The notes beneath the pieces are model-generated. The model was not told the DNA's origin, did not search any database, and saw nothing but the letters and a program-made list of their open reading frames with translations. From Methylobacterium terrae (GTDB taxonomy: Bacteria; Pseudomonadota; Alphaproteobacteria; Rhizobiales; Beijerinckiaceae): a DNA stretch of 64,000 nucleotides. Positions 1 through 7,832 of this stretch are shown here, piece after piece (the first letter of the stretch is position 1; each line of letters starts with the position of its first letter). The stretch is taken from contig NZ_CP029553.1 in assembly GCF_003173755.1 (NCBI RefSeq), positions 2,182,501 to 2,246,500 on the forward strand, given 5' to 3'. The translations under genes and the position numbers were made by a program.

Positions 1-1460
1 ATCAGGGGCGCGAACAGCACCGCCACCACCCAGGAGACGAGGAGCGAGGCCGCGATCACCACGAACAGCGAGTAGGTGTACTCGCCGGCCGCCGAGCCGT
101 TGAAGCCGATCGGCAGGAAGCCCGCCACCGTGACGAGCGTGCCGGTGAGCATCGGGAAGGCGGTCGAGGTGTAGGCGAAGGTCGCGGCCTTGTGCAGGCT
201 GTCGCCGGCCTCGAGCCGCGCCACCATCATCTCGACGGTGATCATCGCGTCGTCGACGAGGAGGCCGAGCGCGATGATGAGGGCACCGAGCGAGATGCGC
301 TGCAGCGTGACCCCCATCACGTCCATGACGACGAACACGATGGCGAGCACCAGCGGGATCGAGAACGAGACGACGAGGCCCGCCCGCACCCCGAGGCTCA
401 GGAACGAGACGACGAGCACGATCACCACCGCCTCGACCAGCGCCTTGGTGAAGCCGCCGACCGCCTCCTCGACGATGCGCGGCTGGTCCGAGACGAGGTG
501 GATGCCGACCCCGACGGGCAATTCGCCCTCGACCTGGCGCATACGCGTCTTCAGCGCCTCGCCGAATTCGAGCAGGTTGCCGCTCTGCTGCATGGCGATG
601 GCGAGCCCGATCGCCGGCTTCCCGTCGTAGCGGAACAGCGCCTGGGGCGGATCGGCGTAGCCGCGCTCGATCGTGGCCACGTCGGAGAGGCGGAAGAAGC
701 GGTCGTTGACCCGCAGGTTGATGGCCTTCAGGCTGTTCTCGTCGGTGAACTGGCCGCCGACCCGGACCGAGACCCGCTCCGGCCCGGCCTGGATCACGCC
801 CGACGGCGCCACCGCGTTCTGCGCCTGCAGGGTCTTGATCACCGACTGGATGTCGACGCCGAGGCCGGCGAGCTTGCGGGTCGAGAAGTCGAGGTAGATC
901 ATCTCGTCCTGGGCGCCGATGATCTGGGTCTTGCCGATGCTCGGCACCTTGATGATGCGGGTGCGCACCGTCTCGACGTAGTCGCGCAGCTGGCGCATCG
1001 AGAGGCCGTCGGCCGTGAAGGCGTAGACGTTGCCGAACACGTCGCCGAACTCGTCGTTGAAGAACGGGCCCTGCATCCCTTGCGGAAAGGTGCCCTTGAT
1101 GTCGCCGAGCCGCTTGCGCACCTGGTAGAACAGCCACGGGATCGTCTTCGGCGGGGTCGTCTCGCGCAGGTTGACGAACACCGTCGCCTGGCCGGGCGTC
1201 GTGTAGCTGCGCGTGTAGTCCACCGCGTTGATCTGCTGCAGCTCCTTCTCGATCCGGTCGGTGACCTGCTCGAGGGTGTCGCCGATCGTGGCGCCGGGCC
1301 AGTTCGCCTGCACCACCATGGTCTTGATCGCGAAGGCCGGGTCCTCCTCGCGGCCGAGCTTGCGATACGACATCGCGCCGGCGACGATCGCCACCACCAT
1401 CAGGAACCAGACGAAGGAGCGGTGCGACAGCGCCCATTCGGAGAGGTTGAACGACTTCAT
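1..1460 (-). CDS. RND-family efflux transporter (AcrB/HAE1-like), 3' end beyond the window
   Basis: This is the inner-membrane proton-driven pump of a tripartite efflux system. About 486 N-terminal residues are visible; the rest lies left of base 1. The protein opens with a short cytoplasmic stretch, a first membrane helix (about residues 15-33) and the LGREEDPAF motif typical of AcrB relatives. A large periplasmic porter region follows, then a run of membrane helices that includes GLLVDDAMI, whose Asp pair matches the proton-relay aspartates of TM4. It starts 68 bases after the stop of an adaptor gene on the same strand, so it is probably the last known gene of that operon. Full-length relatives are about 1,020-1,050 residues. 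The substrate cannot be read from sequence. Confidence 0.93.
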   Translation of the reverse strand, partial: MKSFNLSEWALSHRSFVWFLMVVAIVAGAMSYRKLGREEDPAFAIKTMVVQANWPGATIGDTLEQVTDRIEKELQQINAVDYTRSYTTPGQATVFVNLRETTPPKTIPWLFYQVRKRLGDIKGTFPQGMQGPFFNDEFGDVFGNVYAFTADGLSMRQLRDYVETVRTRIIKVPSIGKTQIIGAQDEMIYLDFSTRKLAGLGVDIQSVIKTLQAQNAVAPSGVIQAGPERVSVRVGGQFTDENSLKAINLRVNDRFFRLSDVATIERGYADPPQALFRYDGKPAIGLAIAMQQSGNLLEFGEALKTRMRQVEGELPVGVGIHLVSDQPRIVEEAVGGFTKALVEAVVIVLVVSFLSLGVRAGLVVSFSIPLVLAIVFVVMDVMGVTLQRISLGALIIALGLLVDDAMITVEMMVARLEAGDSLHKAATFAYTSTAFPMLTGTLVTVAGFLPIGFNGSAAGEYTYSLFVVIAASLLVSWVVAVLFAPL

Positions 1461-1528
1461 CGGGCGCGGCCTCGCGCTGGAACGGGGTCGGGGTGCGGGC
1501 CGCGTCGGGCCGCGCGTGATAAGTCCGG

Positions 1529-2614
1529 TCAGAGGCCGGAGGAGCGAAGGCGCACCGCCTGGCCGTCCTTGAGGCTGTGGACGCCCGCCACCACCACGGT
1601 CTCGCCGGCGCTCACGCCGTCGCTCAGGGTCACCGTGGCGTCGTCGGGGGAAGCGGGGTCGCCGCTCGCCACGAGCACGACGTCGCGGCGCGAGACCGAC
1701 TTGCCGTCGGGCGCGACCACCCAGACGCTGGTGCGGTTCTCCGCCCGCAGCAGGGCGGTGGCCGGCAGGGTGATGCGCGGTGGGGTCGGGCGCTCGAGCG
1801 CCACCGTGACGGTGGTGCCGAGGCGGAAGGCCTCCGGCGGATCGACGAGGGTCATGCGGACCCGGCGCGTGCGGGTCGCCGGGTCGGCCAGCGGCCCGAT
1901 CTCGCGCACCCGCCCCTTGGCGGTGATGGCGGGAGCGGCCTGCAGCGTCACGGCGAACTCGGTGCCGGCCCGGATGCCGGCCATCAGCCCGTCCGGGATG
2001 TCGACCACCGCCTCGCGGATGTCGGGGCGGGCGAGCGTCACCACCGCCTGGCCCGCGCTCACCACCTGGCCGATCTCGGCGTTCCAGGCCGTCACCACCC
2101 CGTCGACGTCGGCCTTGAGGGTGGCGTAGCCGAGCTCGTCGGTCGCCTTCTGCAGGGCCGCCCTGCCTTGCGCGAGGCGCGCCGCCGCGGTGTCGCGGCT
2201 CGCCACCGCGCTGTCGAGGGCGGCCTGCGTGACGTTGCCGCCCTCGAACAGGGTGCGCTGGCGCGACTCGACGGCGCTGGCATTGGCGAGCTGCGCCTCG
2301 GCATCCGTCACGTCGGCTCGCGCCCGGGTGACGGCGAATTGCAGCACGGTCGGATCGAGGGCGGCGAGCCGCGCGCCCTTCGGCACGAGGTCGCCGACAT
2401 AGACGTCGCGGGCGACCATCCGGCCCGGCACCCGAAAACCCGCTTGCGTCTGGTAGCGCGGCTCGACCGTGCCGGCGAAGGGGCCGAAGGTCTCGGCGGT
2501 GCGGACCTCGACGGTGGTGGTGAGGACCGGACGCACCGGCGGCGGCGCCTCGGCCTTCTTCTCCTGGCAGCCGGCGACGGCGAGGAGGACGACGAGGGCG
2601 GGGACGTGCCTCAT
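1529..2614 (-). CDS. RND efflux periplasmic adaptor subunit, lipoprotein (second of two)
   Basis: A membrane-fusion protein of 361 residues that bridges the RND pump to an outer-membrane channel. The N-terminus is a lipoprotein signal with lipobox AVAGC (Cys16), so it is anchored in the membrane by lipid. It then shows the split biotinyl-lipoyl halves (RVPGRMVARDVYVGD and DVDGVVTAWNAEIGQVV) around an alpha-helical hairpin, followed by the beta-barrel. Its ATG overlaps the TGA of the upstream adaptor (ATGA, 2611-2614), which indicates translational coupling. Two adaptors next to one pump is less usual than one; they may form a mixed hexamer, but that is inference. Confidence 0.9.
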   Translation of the reverse strand: MRHVPALVVLLAVAGCQEKKAEAPPPVRPVLTTTVEVRTAETFGPFAGTVEPRYQTQAGFRVPGRMVARDVYVGDLVPKGARLAALDPTVLQFAVTRARADVTDAEAQLANASAVESRQRTLFEGGNVTQAALDSAVASRDTAAARLAQGRAALQKATDELGYATLKADVDGVVTAWNAEIGQVVSAGQAVVTLARPDIREAVVDIPDGLMAGIRAGTEFAVTLQAAPAITAKGRVREIGPLADPATRTRRVRMTLVDPPEAFRLGTTVTVALERPTPPRITLPATALLRAENRTSVWVVAPDGKSVSRRDVVLVASGDPASPDDATVTLSDGVSAGETVVVAGVHSLKDGQAVRLRSSGL

Positions 2615-3795
2615 CGCGCGTCCTCCCCGACGACCGTCACCCTCTGGCCGGGGCGCAGCAGCTGGATGCCGGCGGTGACCACCCGCTCGCCCGGCGCGAC
2701 GCCGCTCGCCAGCACGATGGCCGAGCCGGCGTAGCGGTCGATCGCGACGGTCTTCGGCGCGACGGTGTCGCTCGCCGGATCGAGCACCCAGACCGCCGGC
2801 CGGTCCTGCCAGCGAAACAGCGCGCTCCACGGCAGGCTCACCGCCTGCCGGGCGCGGAAGCGGCCGAGGCCCGCCACCGCGGCGCCGAGGGACATCTCCG
2901 GCGGCACCCGGGTCAGCCCGATCTTCACCCGGACGCCGCCGGAGGCCGGATCGACCGCCGGCGAGATCTCCCGGACGGTGCCGGTGGTGCGCACCCGCGG
3001 ATCGGACAGGAGGATGATGTCGATCGTCTTGCCCTCCGGCGGCTCGGCGAGCAGCGTCTCGGAGACGATGAACACCGCGTCGCGCGGCCCGTCCTGGGCC
3101 AGGGTGAACACGGTCTGGCCGGACTGCACCACCTGGCCGGCCTCGGCGTTGCGCGCCGTGATCATGCCGGCGACCCCGGTCTTCAGCTCGGTGTAGGAGA
3201 ATTGCTCGCGGGCATTGCCCAGAGCCGCCTTGGCGGATTCGACCGAGGCCTGGGTGGTGCGCAGGGTCTGCTCGGCCTGGTCGTAGGCGGTGCGGGTGGT
3301 GTAGCCGCTGCGCATCAGGGATTGCTGGCGCTCGAAGCTGACCTTGGCCTGGGTCAGCAGGGCCTCGGCCGAGGCGAGCGCGGCCTGCGCGGTGTCGACG
3401 TTGACCTGCTGCTCCTGCGGCTCGAGCCGGGCCAGCACCTGGTCGGCGGTGACGTGCTCGCCGACCTCGACCAGGCGCTCCTGGATCTTGCCGCTGACCC
3501 GGAACGCGATGTTGCTCAGGAACTTCGCCTGGATGTCGCCGGTCAGCACGACCTGGGCCGAGACCGGCGCGAGCGCGGCGGTGACCACCCGGACCTCGGC
3601 CAGGGCGGGGTCGCGGACGGCCGTCTCCGGTGCCGCGCCCTTGGACGCCTCGCCCTTCGGTGCTTCGACCTTCGGACCCGCACTCCTGACCTGGTCGTCG
3701 GCCGGGACGGCGGGCGCGTCGGCGCGGGCCGGGCTCGCGGCCGCCAGGACGAGGGCGATCAGGGCGGCGCCCCGCGGGATCGGGCTGGGTCTCAT
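2611..3795 (-). CDS. RND efflux periplasmic adaptor subunit (first of two)
   Basis: A 394-residue membrane-fusion protein of the HlyD/AcrA type. The start was placed at the ATG that gives a clear Sec signal peptide (hydrophobic AALIALVLAAA, cleavage after ASPARA), although the frame stays open further upstream. The lipoyl half-motifs (FRVSGKIQERLVEVGEHV and GVAGMITARNAEAGQVV) bracket a long coiled hairpin rich in Ala, Gln and Glu, and the beta-barrel and membrane-proximal domain follow. It lacks the lipobox of the second adaptor, so the two differ in anchoring. It is the first adaptor of the operon read toward the pump. Confidence 0.9.
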   Translation of the reverse strand: MRPSPIPRGAALIALVLAAASPARADAPAVPADDQVRSAGPKVEAPKGEASKGAAPETAVRDPALAEVRVVTAALAPVSAQVVLTGDIQAKFLSNIAFRVSGKIQERLVEVGEHVTADQVLARLEPQEQQVNVDTAQAALASAEALLTQAKVSFERQQSLMRSGYTTRTAYDQAEQTLRTTQASVESAKAALGNAREQFSYTELKTGVAGMITARNAEAGQVVQSGQTVFTLAQDGPRDAVFIVSETLLAEPPEGKTIDIILLSDPRVRTTGTVREISPAVDPASGGVRVKIGLTRVPPEMSLGAAVAGLGRFRARQAVSLPWSALFRWQDRPAVWVLDPASDTVAPKTVAIDRYAGSAIVLASGVAPGERVVTAGIQLLRPGQRVTVVGEDAR

Positions 3796-4024
3796 GAGGA
3801 TCGCGGGCACCGGTTCGGCGTGAGGCGAGGAGAGCGTCGCGGACGACGCGGGAGAATATGGGCGGGCGAACGGGTGAAGGAGCGGCCGCGAGGGGGCGGA
3901 TGCGGCCGCTCCTTCCAGATGCGACGCGTTTCCCGAGGGGGCCACGCCGCCGCATCTGTGGGGATGCCCCGGCCGGGCGCCGGGGCGAACCGGGCGGGGC
4001 GAACCGGGGAAAGGGAGGACTGCG

Positions 4025-4297
4025 TCAGAGCTGGCCCGGCTCGGCCAGGCAGGCGGGGCAGTGCGGGGCCACCGGGTCGAGGCGGGTCCAGGCGAGCAGT
4101 CCGGCCCAGCCGGCCAGCGCGAACAGCACGAGCGCGAGCGTCGAGGCCGCGGCACGGCGCGGCAGCAGCGGACGGGCGGCGGCGAGCGGGGGAGCGTGCA
4201 GGTCGAGCCCGTTCGGCAGGCGGGTGAACCCGGGCCGGCCCGGTACGGTTTGATGCAACGGGTGAGCCTGGGACAAGCCGATCACCGTGCGGGGCAT
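4025..4297 (-). CDS. small single-pass membrane protein leading the efflux operon, unknown function
   Basis: A 90-residue protein with no family I recognise. A strong Shine-Dalgarno AAGGAG lies 6 bases before the ATG, and the promoter at 4325-4353 points at it, so translation is likely. It has one hydrophobic helix (about residues 51-71, ALALVLFALAGWAGL) and a C-terminal CPAC motif that could bind metal or act in redox chemistry. It sits between the TetR regulator and the two adaptors, about 230 bases ahead of the first adaptor, so it probably shares their transcript. Third-codon-position GC is high, as in true genes here. It could be a small pump accessory; the role is not shown by sequence. 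Confidence 0.55.
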   Translation of the reverse strand: MPRTVIGLSQAHPLHQTVPGRPGFTRLPNGLDLHAPPLAAARPLLPRRAAASTLALVLFALAGWAGLLAWTRLDPVAPHCPACLAEPGQL

Positions 4298-4324
4298 GGC
4301 GCGCTCCTTGAAGGCGACGCCCGC

Positions 4325-4353
4325 TTCGTACTAATAACTGACCGGACAGTCAA
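4325..4353 (-). promoter_or_regulatory. sigma70-like promoter of the efflux operon
   Basis: Read on the minus strand, TTGACT (4353-4348) and TACGAA (4330-4325) are separated by exactly 17 bases and precede the small membrane protein gene. The stretch is unusually AT-rich for this window. A palindrome overlaps the -35 box, which suits TetR-type repression. Confidence 0.6.
4337..4352. promoter_or_regulatory. probable TetR operator overlapping the efflux promoter
   Basis: Nested inverted repeats ACTG-N6-CAGT (4337-4350) and TGAC-N6-GTCA (4339-4352) lie 13-28 bases before the tetR-like start and across the -35 region of the divergent operon. The position is that of an autoregulated repressor site. 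Binding is inferred. Confidence 0.5.
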
Positions 4354-4364
4354 TAAGGGACGAC

Positions 4365-5009
4365 ATGGCCATTGCGGGACGGCGCCAGCGGCGCAAGGAG
4401 GAGCGGCCGGGCGAGATCGTGGAGGCGGCGTTCGAGGAATTCGCCCGCTCGGGCTTCGCCGCGACCAAGCTCGACGACGTGGCGGCCCGGGCCGGCATCA
4501 CCAAGGGCACGATCTACCTGTACTTCCCGAGCAAGGAGGACCTGTTCCTCGCGACCGTGCGGGAGATGAACCGGCCCTCGCAGGAGAACCTCGCCGCGCT
4601 CACCGCCGCGCCGCAGGGCTCGGCGATGGCGATCCTGCGCAGCCACTTCGCCTTCGTGTACGAGCAGATGGTCGAGGACCGGCGCGCCCGCGAGATCCTC
4701 CGGATGCTGATGGCCGAGGTGAGCCGCTTCCCCGACCTCGCCGACCGCTGGCGCGCCGAGGTGATCGGCCCGGCGGTCGAGAACTTGCGCCGCGTGGTGC
4801 GCTACGGGATCGAGCGGGGCGAGTTCCGCGCGTCCGCGGCGGAGGATTACCCCCACCTGCTGTTCGCGCCCGTCATCATGGCCTGCACCTGGCGGCTGAT
4901 GTTCGGCGACGACCACGCCCTCGACGGCGCGGCCTACCTCGCGGGGCACCTCGACCTGATGGAGCGGGGGCTGGCGCGGGGGCCAGGCAGCGATGCGCCT
5001 CCCGGCTGA
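4365..5009 (+). CDS. TetR/AcrR-family transcriptional regulator of the adjacent RND operon
   Basis: A 214-residue one-component repressor. The N-terminal helix-turn-helix (about residues 17-63) has the family signature: EIVEAAFEEFARSGF, then TKLDDVAARAGITKGTIYLYF and SKEDLF. The variable C-terminal half would bind ligand and dimerise. It is transcribed away from the efflux operon with only 67 bases between it and the small leading gene, the standard layout of a local efflux repressor. The inducer cannot be predicted. Confidence 0.9.
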   Translation: MAIAGRRQRRKEERPGEIVEAAFEEFARSGFAATKLDDVAARAGITKGTIYLYFPSKEDLFLATVREMNRPSQENLAALTAAPQGSAMAILRSHFAFVYEQMVEDRRAREILRMLMAEVSRFPDLADRWRAEVIGPAVENLRRVVRYGIERGEFRASAAEDYPHLLFAPVIMACTWRLMFGDDHALDGAAYLAGHLDLMERGLARGPGSDAPPG

Positions 5010-5104
5010 TCCGCGTCGTGGGTGATGCGGTGCGGGGCCTTCTCCTGCCCGGAACCGAGCCGTTCGGGGAGAGGGCGAGTTCACCGAGGGTGCGGGTTCC
5101 CCCG

Positions 5105-5126
5105 CTCTCCCCGCGGGCGGGGAGAG
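5105..5126. repeat. intergenic palindrome, CTCTCCCCGC stem
   Basis: A perfect 10-bp stem (CTCTCCCCGC / GCGGGGAGAG) with a 2-base centre sits between the convergent tetR-like gene and gshB. A closely related palindrome occurs at 17167-17188, so this looks like a dispersed intergenic repeat that may also terminate transcription in both directions. Confidence 0.5.
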
Positions 5127-5178
5127 GGGGGAACCCGCGCCTTCAATTTCCCCGGACAGCCCCGCCGCCCGCCGGATG

Positions 5179-6135
5179 TCAGGCGACCTGCGGCTTCGTC
5201 ACCTTGGCCTCGATCGCGTCCCAGACCGCGACCGCGAGGTCGGGGCCGCCGAGGCGCTTGATCGCCCGGATGCCGGTCGGCGAAGTGACGTTGATCTCGG
5301 TCAGGTTGCCGTCGATCACGTCGATGCCGACCAGGATCAGGCCGCGGCGGCGCAGCTCCGGGCCGATCGCGGCGCAGATCTCCTGCTCGCGCGGGGTGAG
5401 GGCCGTCGCCCCGCCGGTGCCGCCCCGCACCATGTTGGAGCGGATGTCGTTGGCGGCCGGCACCCGGTTGACCGCGCCGAGCGGCACGCCGTCGACCAGG
5501 ATGATGCGCTTGTCGCCTTCCGTGATCCGCGGCAGGAAGCGCTGCACCACCCAGGGCTCGCGGAAGGTGACCGAGAACAGGTCGAACATCGAGCCGAAGT
5601 TGGGATCGTCGGGCAGCACCCGCAGCACCGCGGCGCCGCCGTGGCCGTGCAGCGGCTTCATCACCACCGCGCCGTGCTCGGCCCGGAACTCCTCGATCTC
5701 CTGCTTGTCGCGGGTGATCAGGGTCGGGGGCATCAGCTCCGGATAGGCGGTGACGAACAGCTTCTCGGGGGCGTTGCGCACCTCGAACGGGTTGTTCACC
5801 ACGAGCGTCCGCGGATGGATGCGCTCGAGCAGGTGCGTCGCCGTGATGTAGGCGAGGTCGAAGGGCGGGTCCTGGCGCATCAGCACCACGTCGACCTCGG
5901 CCAGGTCGATCCGCTCCTGGGCGCCGAGGGCCGCGTGGTCGCCCTCGACGTCCTGCACCCGCAGGGGCTCGACCCGGGCGGTGACGCGCCCGTCGCGCAT
6001 CGAGAGCCGGTCCGGGGTGTAGTGCAGCAGCGTGTGCCCGCGTCCTTGAGCTTCGAGCAGCAGCGAGAAGGTGGTGTCGCCGGCGATGCGGATCGCCTGG
6101 ATCGGGTCCATCTGGACCGCGACGGTGAGGGCCAT
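5179..6135 (-). CDS. gshB: glutathione synthetase
   Basis: Joins gamma-glutamylcysteine and glycine with ATP to make glutathione, the second step of the pathway, in the cytoplasm. The 318-residue length is normal for the bacterial enzyme. The start at [12 protein letters not shown] matches the family N-terminus (the frame stays open upstream but those residues are not conserved). Visible hallmarks are [28 protein letters not shown], the ATP-grasp loop [11 protein letters not shown], and the C-terminal [19 protein letters not shown] with the metal-binding Glu and Asn. It is convergent with the tetR-like gene. Confidence 0.96.
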   Translation of the reverse strand: MALTVAVQMDPIQAIRIAGDTTFSLLLEAQGRGHTLLHYTPDRLSMRDGRVTARVEPLRVQDVEGDHAALGAQERIDLAEVDVVLMRQDPPFDLAYITATHLLERIHPRTLVVNNPFEVRNAPEKLFVTAYPELMPPTLITRDKQEIEEFRAEHGAVVMKPLHGHGGAAVLRVLPDDPNFGSMFDLFSVTFREPWVVQRFLPRITEGDKRIILVDGVPLGAVNRVPAANDIRSNMVRGGTGGATALTPREQEICAAIGPELRRRGLILVGIDVIDGNLTEINVTSPTGIRAIKRLGGPDLAVAVWDAIEAKVTKPQVA

Positions 6136-6340
6136 GTCGGGGGTATCTCCGGTCGCCCGGGTTATCGGGCGGCCCGCGCCCGATGGCAACGGGCCCCGAC
6201 AAGGAAGGCCCCGCGCGCAGAGGCTGCGGCGGGGCCCCAAGTCGAGGGAGGAAACGCCCATGAGGGCCCGGGAGGGTCTCGCAAGCCGCGTGCCAATGCG
6301 GGTGGCGAGACCGATTCGTCGTCGTGCTCTAGCGGCTTCG

Positions 6341-6372
6341 CTCAGGCAGCCTTGAGCACTCAGGCAGCCTTG
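6341..6372. repeat. tandem duplication across a stop codon
   Basis: CTCAGGCAGCCTTG occurs at 6341-6354 and again at 6359-6372 (period 18). The second copy encodes the last residues and stop of the DUF892 gene; the first copy repeats the same KAA-stop just downstream. It gives a second in-frame stop if the first is read through. Confidence 0.85.
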
Positions 6373-6863
6373 CGGTTCACCCGGCTCTCGGCGAGCGAGG
6401 TGAGGATCTTGTCGGTCGCCTTCTCCTCTTCGAGGGTCTGCTGCAGCGGCCCGATCACGTCCTTGCGGCCGAGCTGCTGGGCATAGGCGATGATGGTGCC
6501 GTAGCGGGTGATCTCGTAGTGCTCGACCGCCTGGGCGGCGGCCAGCATGGCGGCGTCGCGCACCTCGGCGTCGTCGGTGTCGCCGATGATTTCCTCGGCC
6601 TCGGCGATGATCCCGTCCATCGCCGCGCAGCGGACGCCCTTGGCGGACTGGCCGAGCGTCTGGAACACCTGGTCGAGCCGCCGGATCTGGCCTTCGGTCT
6701 CGCGCAGGTGGGTCTCGAAGCCCGCCTTCAGCTGCGGGTCGCTCGCCTTGGCGATCATCTTCGGCAGCGCCTTCGTGATCTGCTGCTCGGCGTAGTAGAT
6801 GTCCTGGAGCATGTGGTGGAACAGATCGTCCATGCTCTTGATCGGTTTCGAGAACAGGCCCAT
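6360..6863 (-). CDS. DUF892 (YciE/YciF) ferritin-like stress protein
   Basis: A 167-residue four-helix-bundle protein. Family features are the start [41 protein letters not shown], and [24 protein letters not shown], which carry the Glu and His positions that form a diiron-like site in the family. A Shine-Dalgarno GGGAGA lies just upstream. Homologues are commonly induced by osmotic or general stress, which fits the EcfG-like promoter found upstream (7001-7025). The biochemical role of the family is not settled. It is monocistronic in this layout. Confidence 0.92.
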   Translation of the reverse strand: MGLFSKPIKSMDDLFHHMLQDIYYAEQQITKALPKMIAKASDPQLKAGFETHLRETEGQIRRLDQVFQTLGQSAKGVRCAAMDGIIAEAEEIIGDTDDAEVRDAAMLAAAQAVEHYEITRYGTIIAYAQQLGRKDVIGPLQQTLEEEKATDKILTSLAESRVNRKAA

Positions 6864-7000
6864 GGCGTTCTCCCTGGAAGGCGCAGAGATGCGCTCAGCT
6901 GCGCAGCATCGTCATCTGCGTAGGGTGTAAAGACGTCCGCGCAGGGTAAAAGCATCTCGGCGAGCGCGACGGTTCAGCCGTGCTCCTACGACTGTCGAGG

Positions 7001-7025
7001 AACGTCGCCGGTCTGAGCCGGTTCC
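7001..7025 (-). promoter_or_regulatory. candidate EcfG (general stress sigma) promoter of the DUF892 gene
   Basis: On the minus strand GGAAC (7025-7021), a 16-base spacer and CGTT (7004-7001) match the EcfG consensus GGAAC-N16/17-CGTT of alphaproteobacteria. It lies about 138 bases before the DUF892 start, so a leader of about 130 bases would follow. The same bases form an inverted repeat GAGGAAC...GTTCCTC, which is a competing explanation. Confidence 0.4.
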
Positions 7026-7045
7026 TCAAAAACTCCGGGCGGGTA

Positions 7046-7573
7046 TCATTTCGCCGCCCGCGGGTCCGGGCTCCGAGGGTCCTGCCCGGGCCACTCGACG
7101 ATGCGGTCGGGCAGCTCCTCGGTCTCGAACTCCTCCTCGGTGCCGCTGACCTTGCCGCGGACCGAGATGCCGGCCTCGTGCACGGTGCGGCGGGTGCCGG
7201 AGACCAGGGGGTGCCACCACGGCAGGTCGTGCCCGTCGCGCACCAGGCGGTAGCCGCAGGTCGGCGGCAGCCAGGGCAGAGAGCGCACCGCCTCGGGCGT
7301 CAACCGGACGCAGTCGGGGACGCGGGCCTGGCGCCTCGCGTAGTCGCTGCAGCGGCAGGTGCCGGCATCCAGCAGCGTGCAGCCGATGTCGGTGTAGTGG
7401 ATCTCGGCGGTGTCCTCGTCCTCGAGCTTGAGCAGGCAGCAGCGGCCGCAGCCGTCGCACAGGCTCTCCCATTCGGCCGGGCTGAAATCCTCCAGGACTT
7501 TGCCGCGCCAGAACGGGGTCGCGGCCTTGAGGGAGGCGGGCGGGCGCGGGGTCTTGCTGCGGGCTTCGGCCAC
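7046..7573 (-). CDS. YcgN/YkgJ-family cysteine-cluster protein (UPF0260)
   Basis: A 175-residue cytoplasmic protein with the conserved cysteine pattern of the family: CDGCGRCC, then [15 protein letters not shown], then VPDCVRL and PPTCGYRL. Such clusters suggest zinc or iron-sulfur binding. The segment [25 protein letters not shown] is highly characteristic of UPF0260. Its function is unknown. It stands alone, divergent from the penicillin-binding protein gene. Confidence 0.9.
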   Translation of the reverse strand: MAEARSKTPRPPASLKAATPFWRGKVLEDFSPAEWESLCDGCGRCCLLKLEDEDTAEIHYTDIGCTLLDAGTCRCSDYARRQARVPDCVRLTPEAVRSLPWLPPTCGYRLVRDGHDLPWWHPLVSGTRRTVHEAGISVRGKVSGTEEEFETEELPDRIVEWPGQDPRSPDPRAAK

Positions 7574-7832
7574 GGATGCGAAAGGCCTTCGGGGCGCCGG
7601 ATCGCCGGCGCGGGAGGGAAAGGAGGGTCGGAAGACGTTCTCCGAGACACCCCCTTGCCGCGCGCGGGGCCTGCGGGCAAGCGCGGCCGGCGACGTCTGC
7701 GCAATCCTGCGACGTCGTGTCGGTGCGGGACCGCCCCATATAGGTCGCGACGACCTGCGATCGCCGCTCCGCCTCGCGCTACGATGCGGGGTTTGCTAGA
7801 CCTGATGCCGCGTCACCCGAGGACCCGCCCAA

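Noticed and set aside
192..2129. Long plus-strand open frame rich in Arg, Asp and His
   Set aside because: It is the complement of the RND and adaptor genes; the composition is typical of antisense frames in GC-rich DNA and no family pattern is present.
2615..3955. Extension of the second adaptor's frame upstream to 3955
   Set aside because: The residues are Arg/Pro/Gly-rich out-of-frame sequence from the first adaptor gene; the lipoprotein signal at 2614 gives a natural start.
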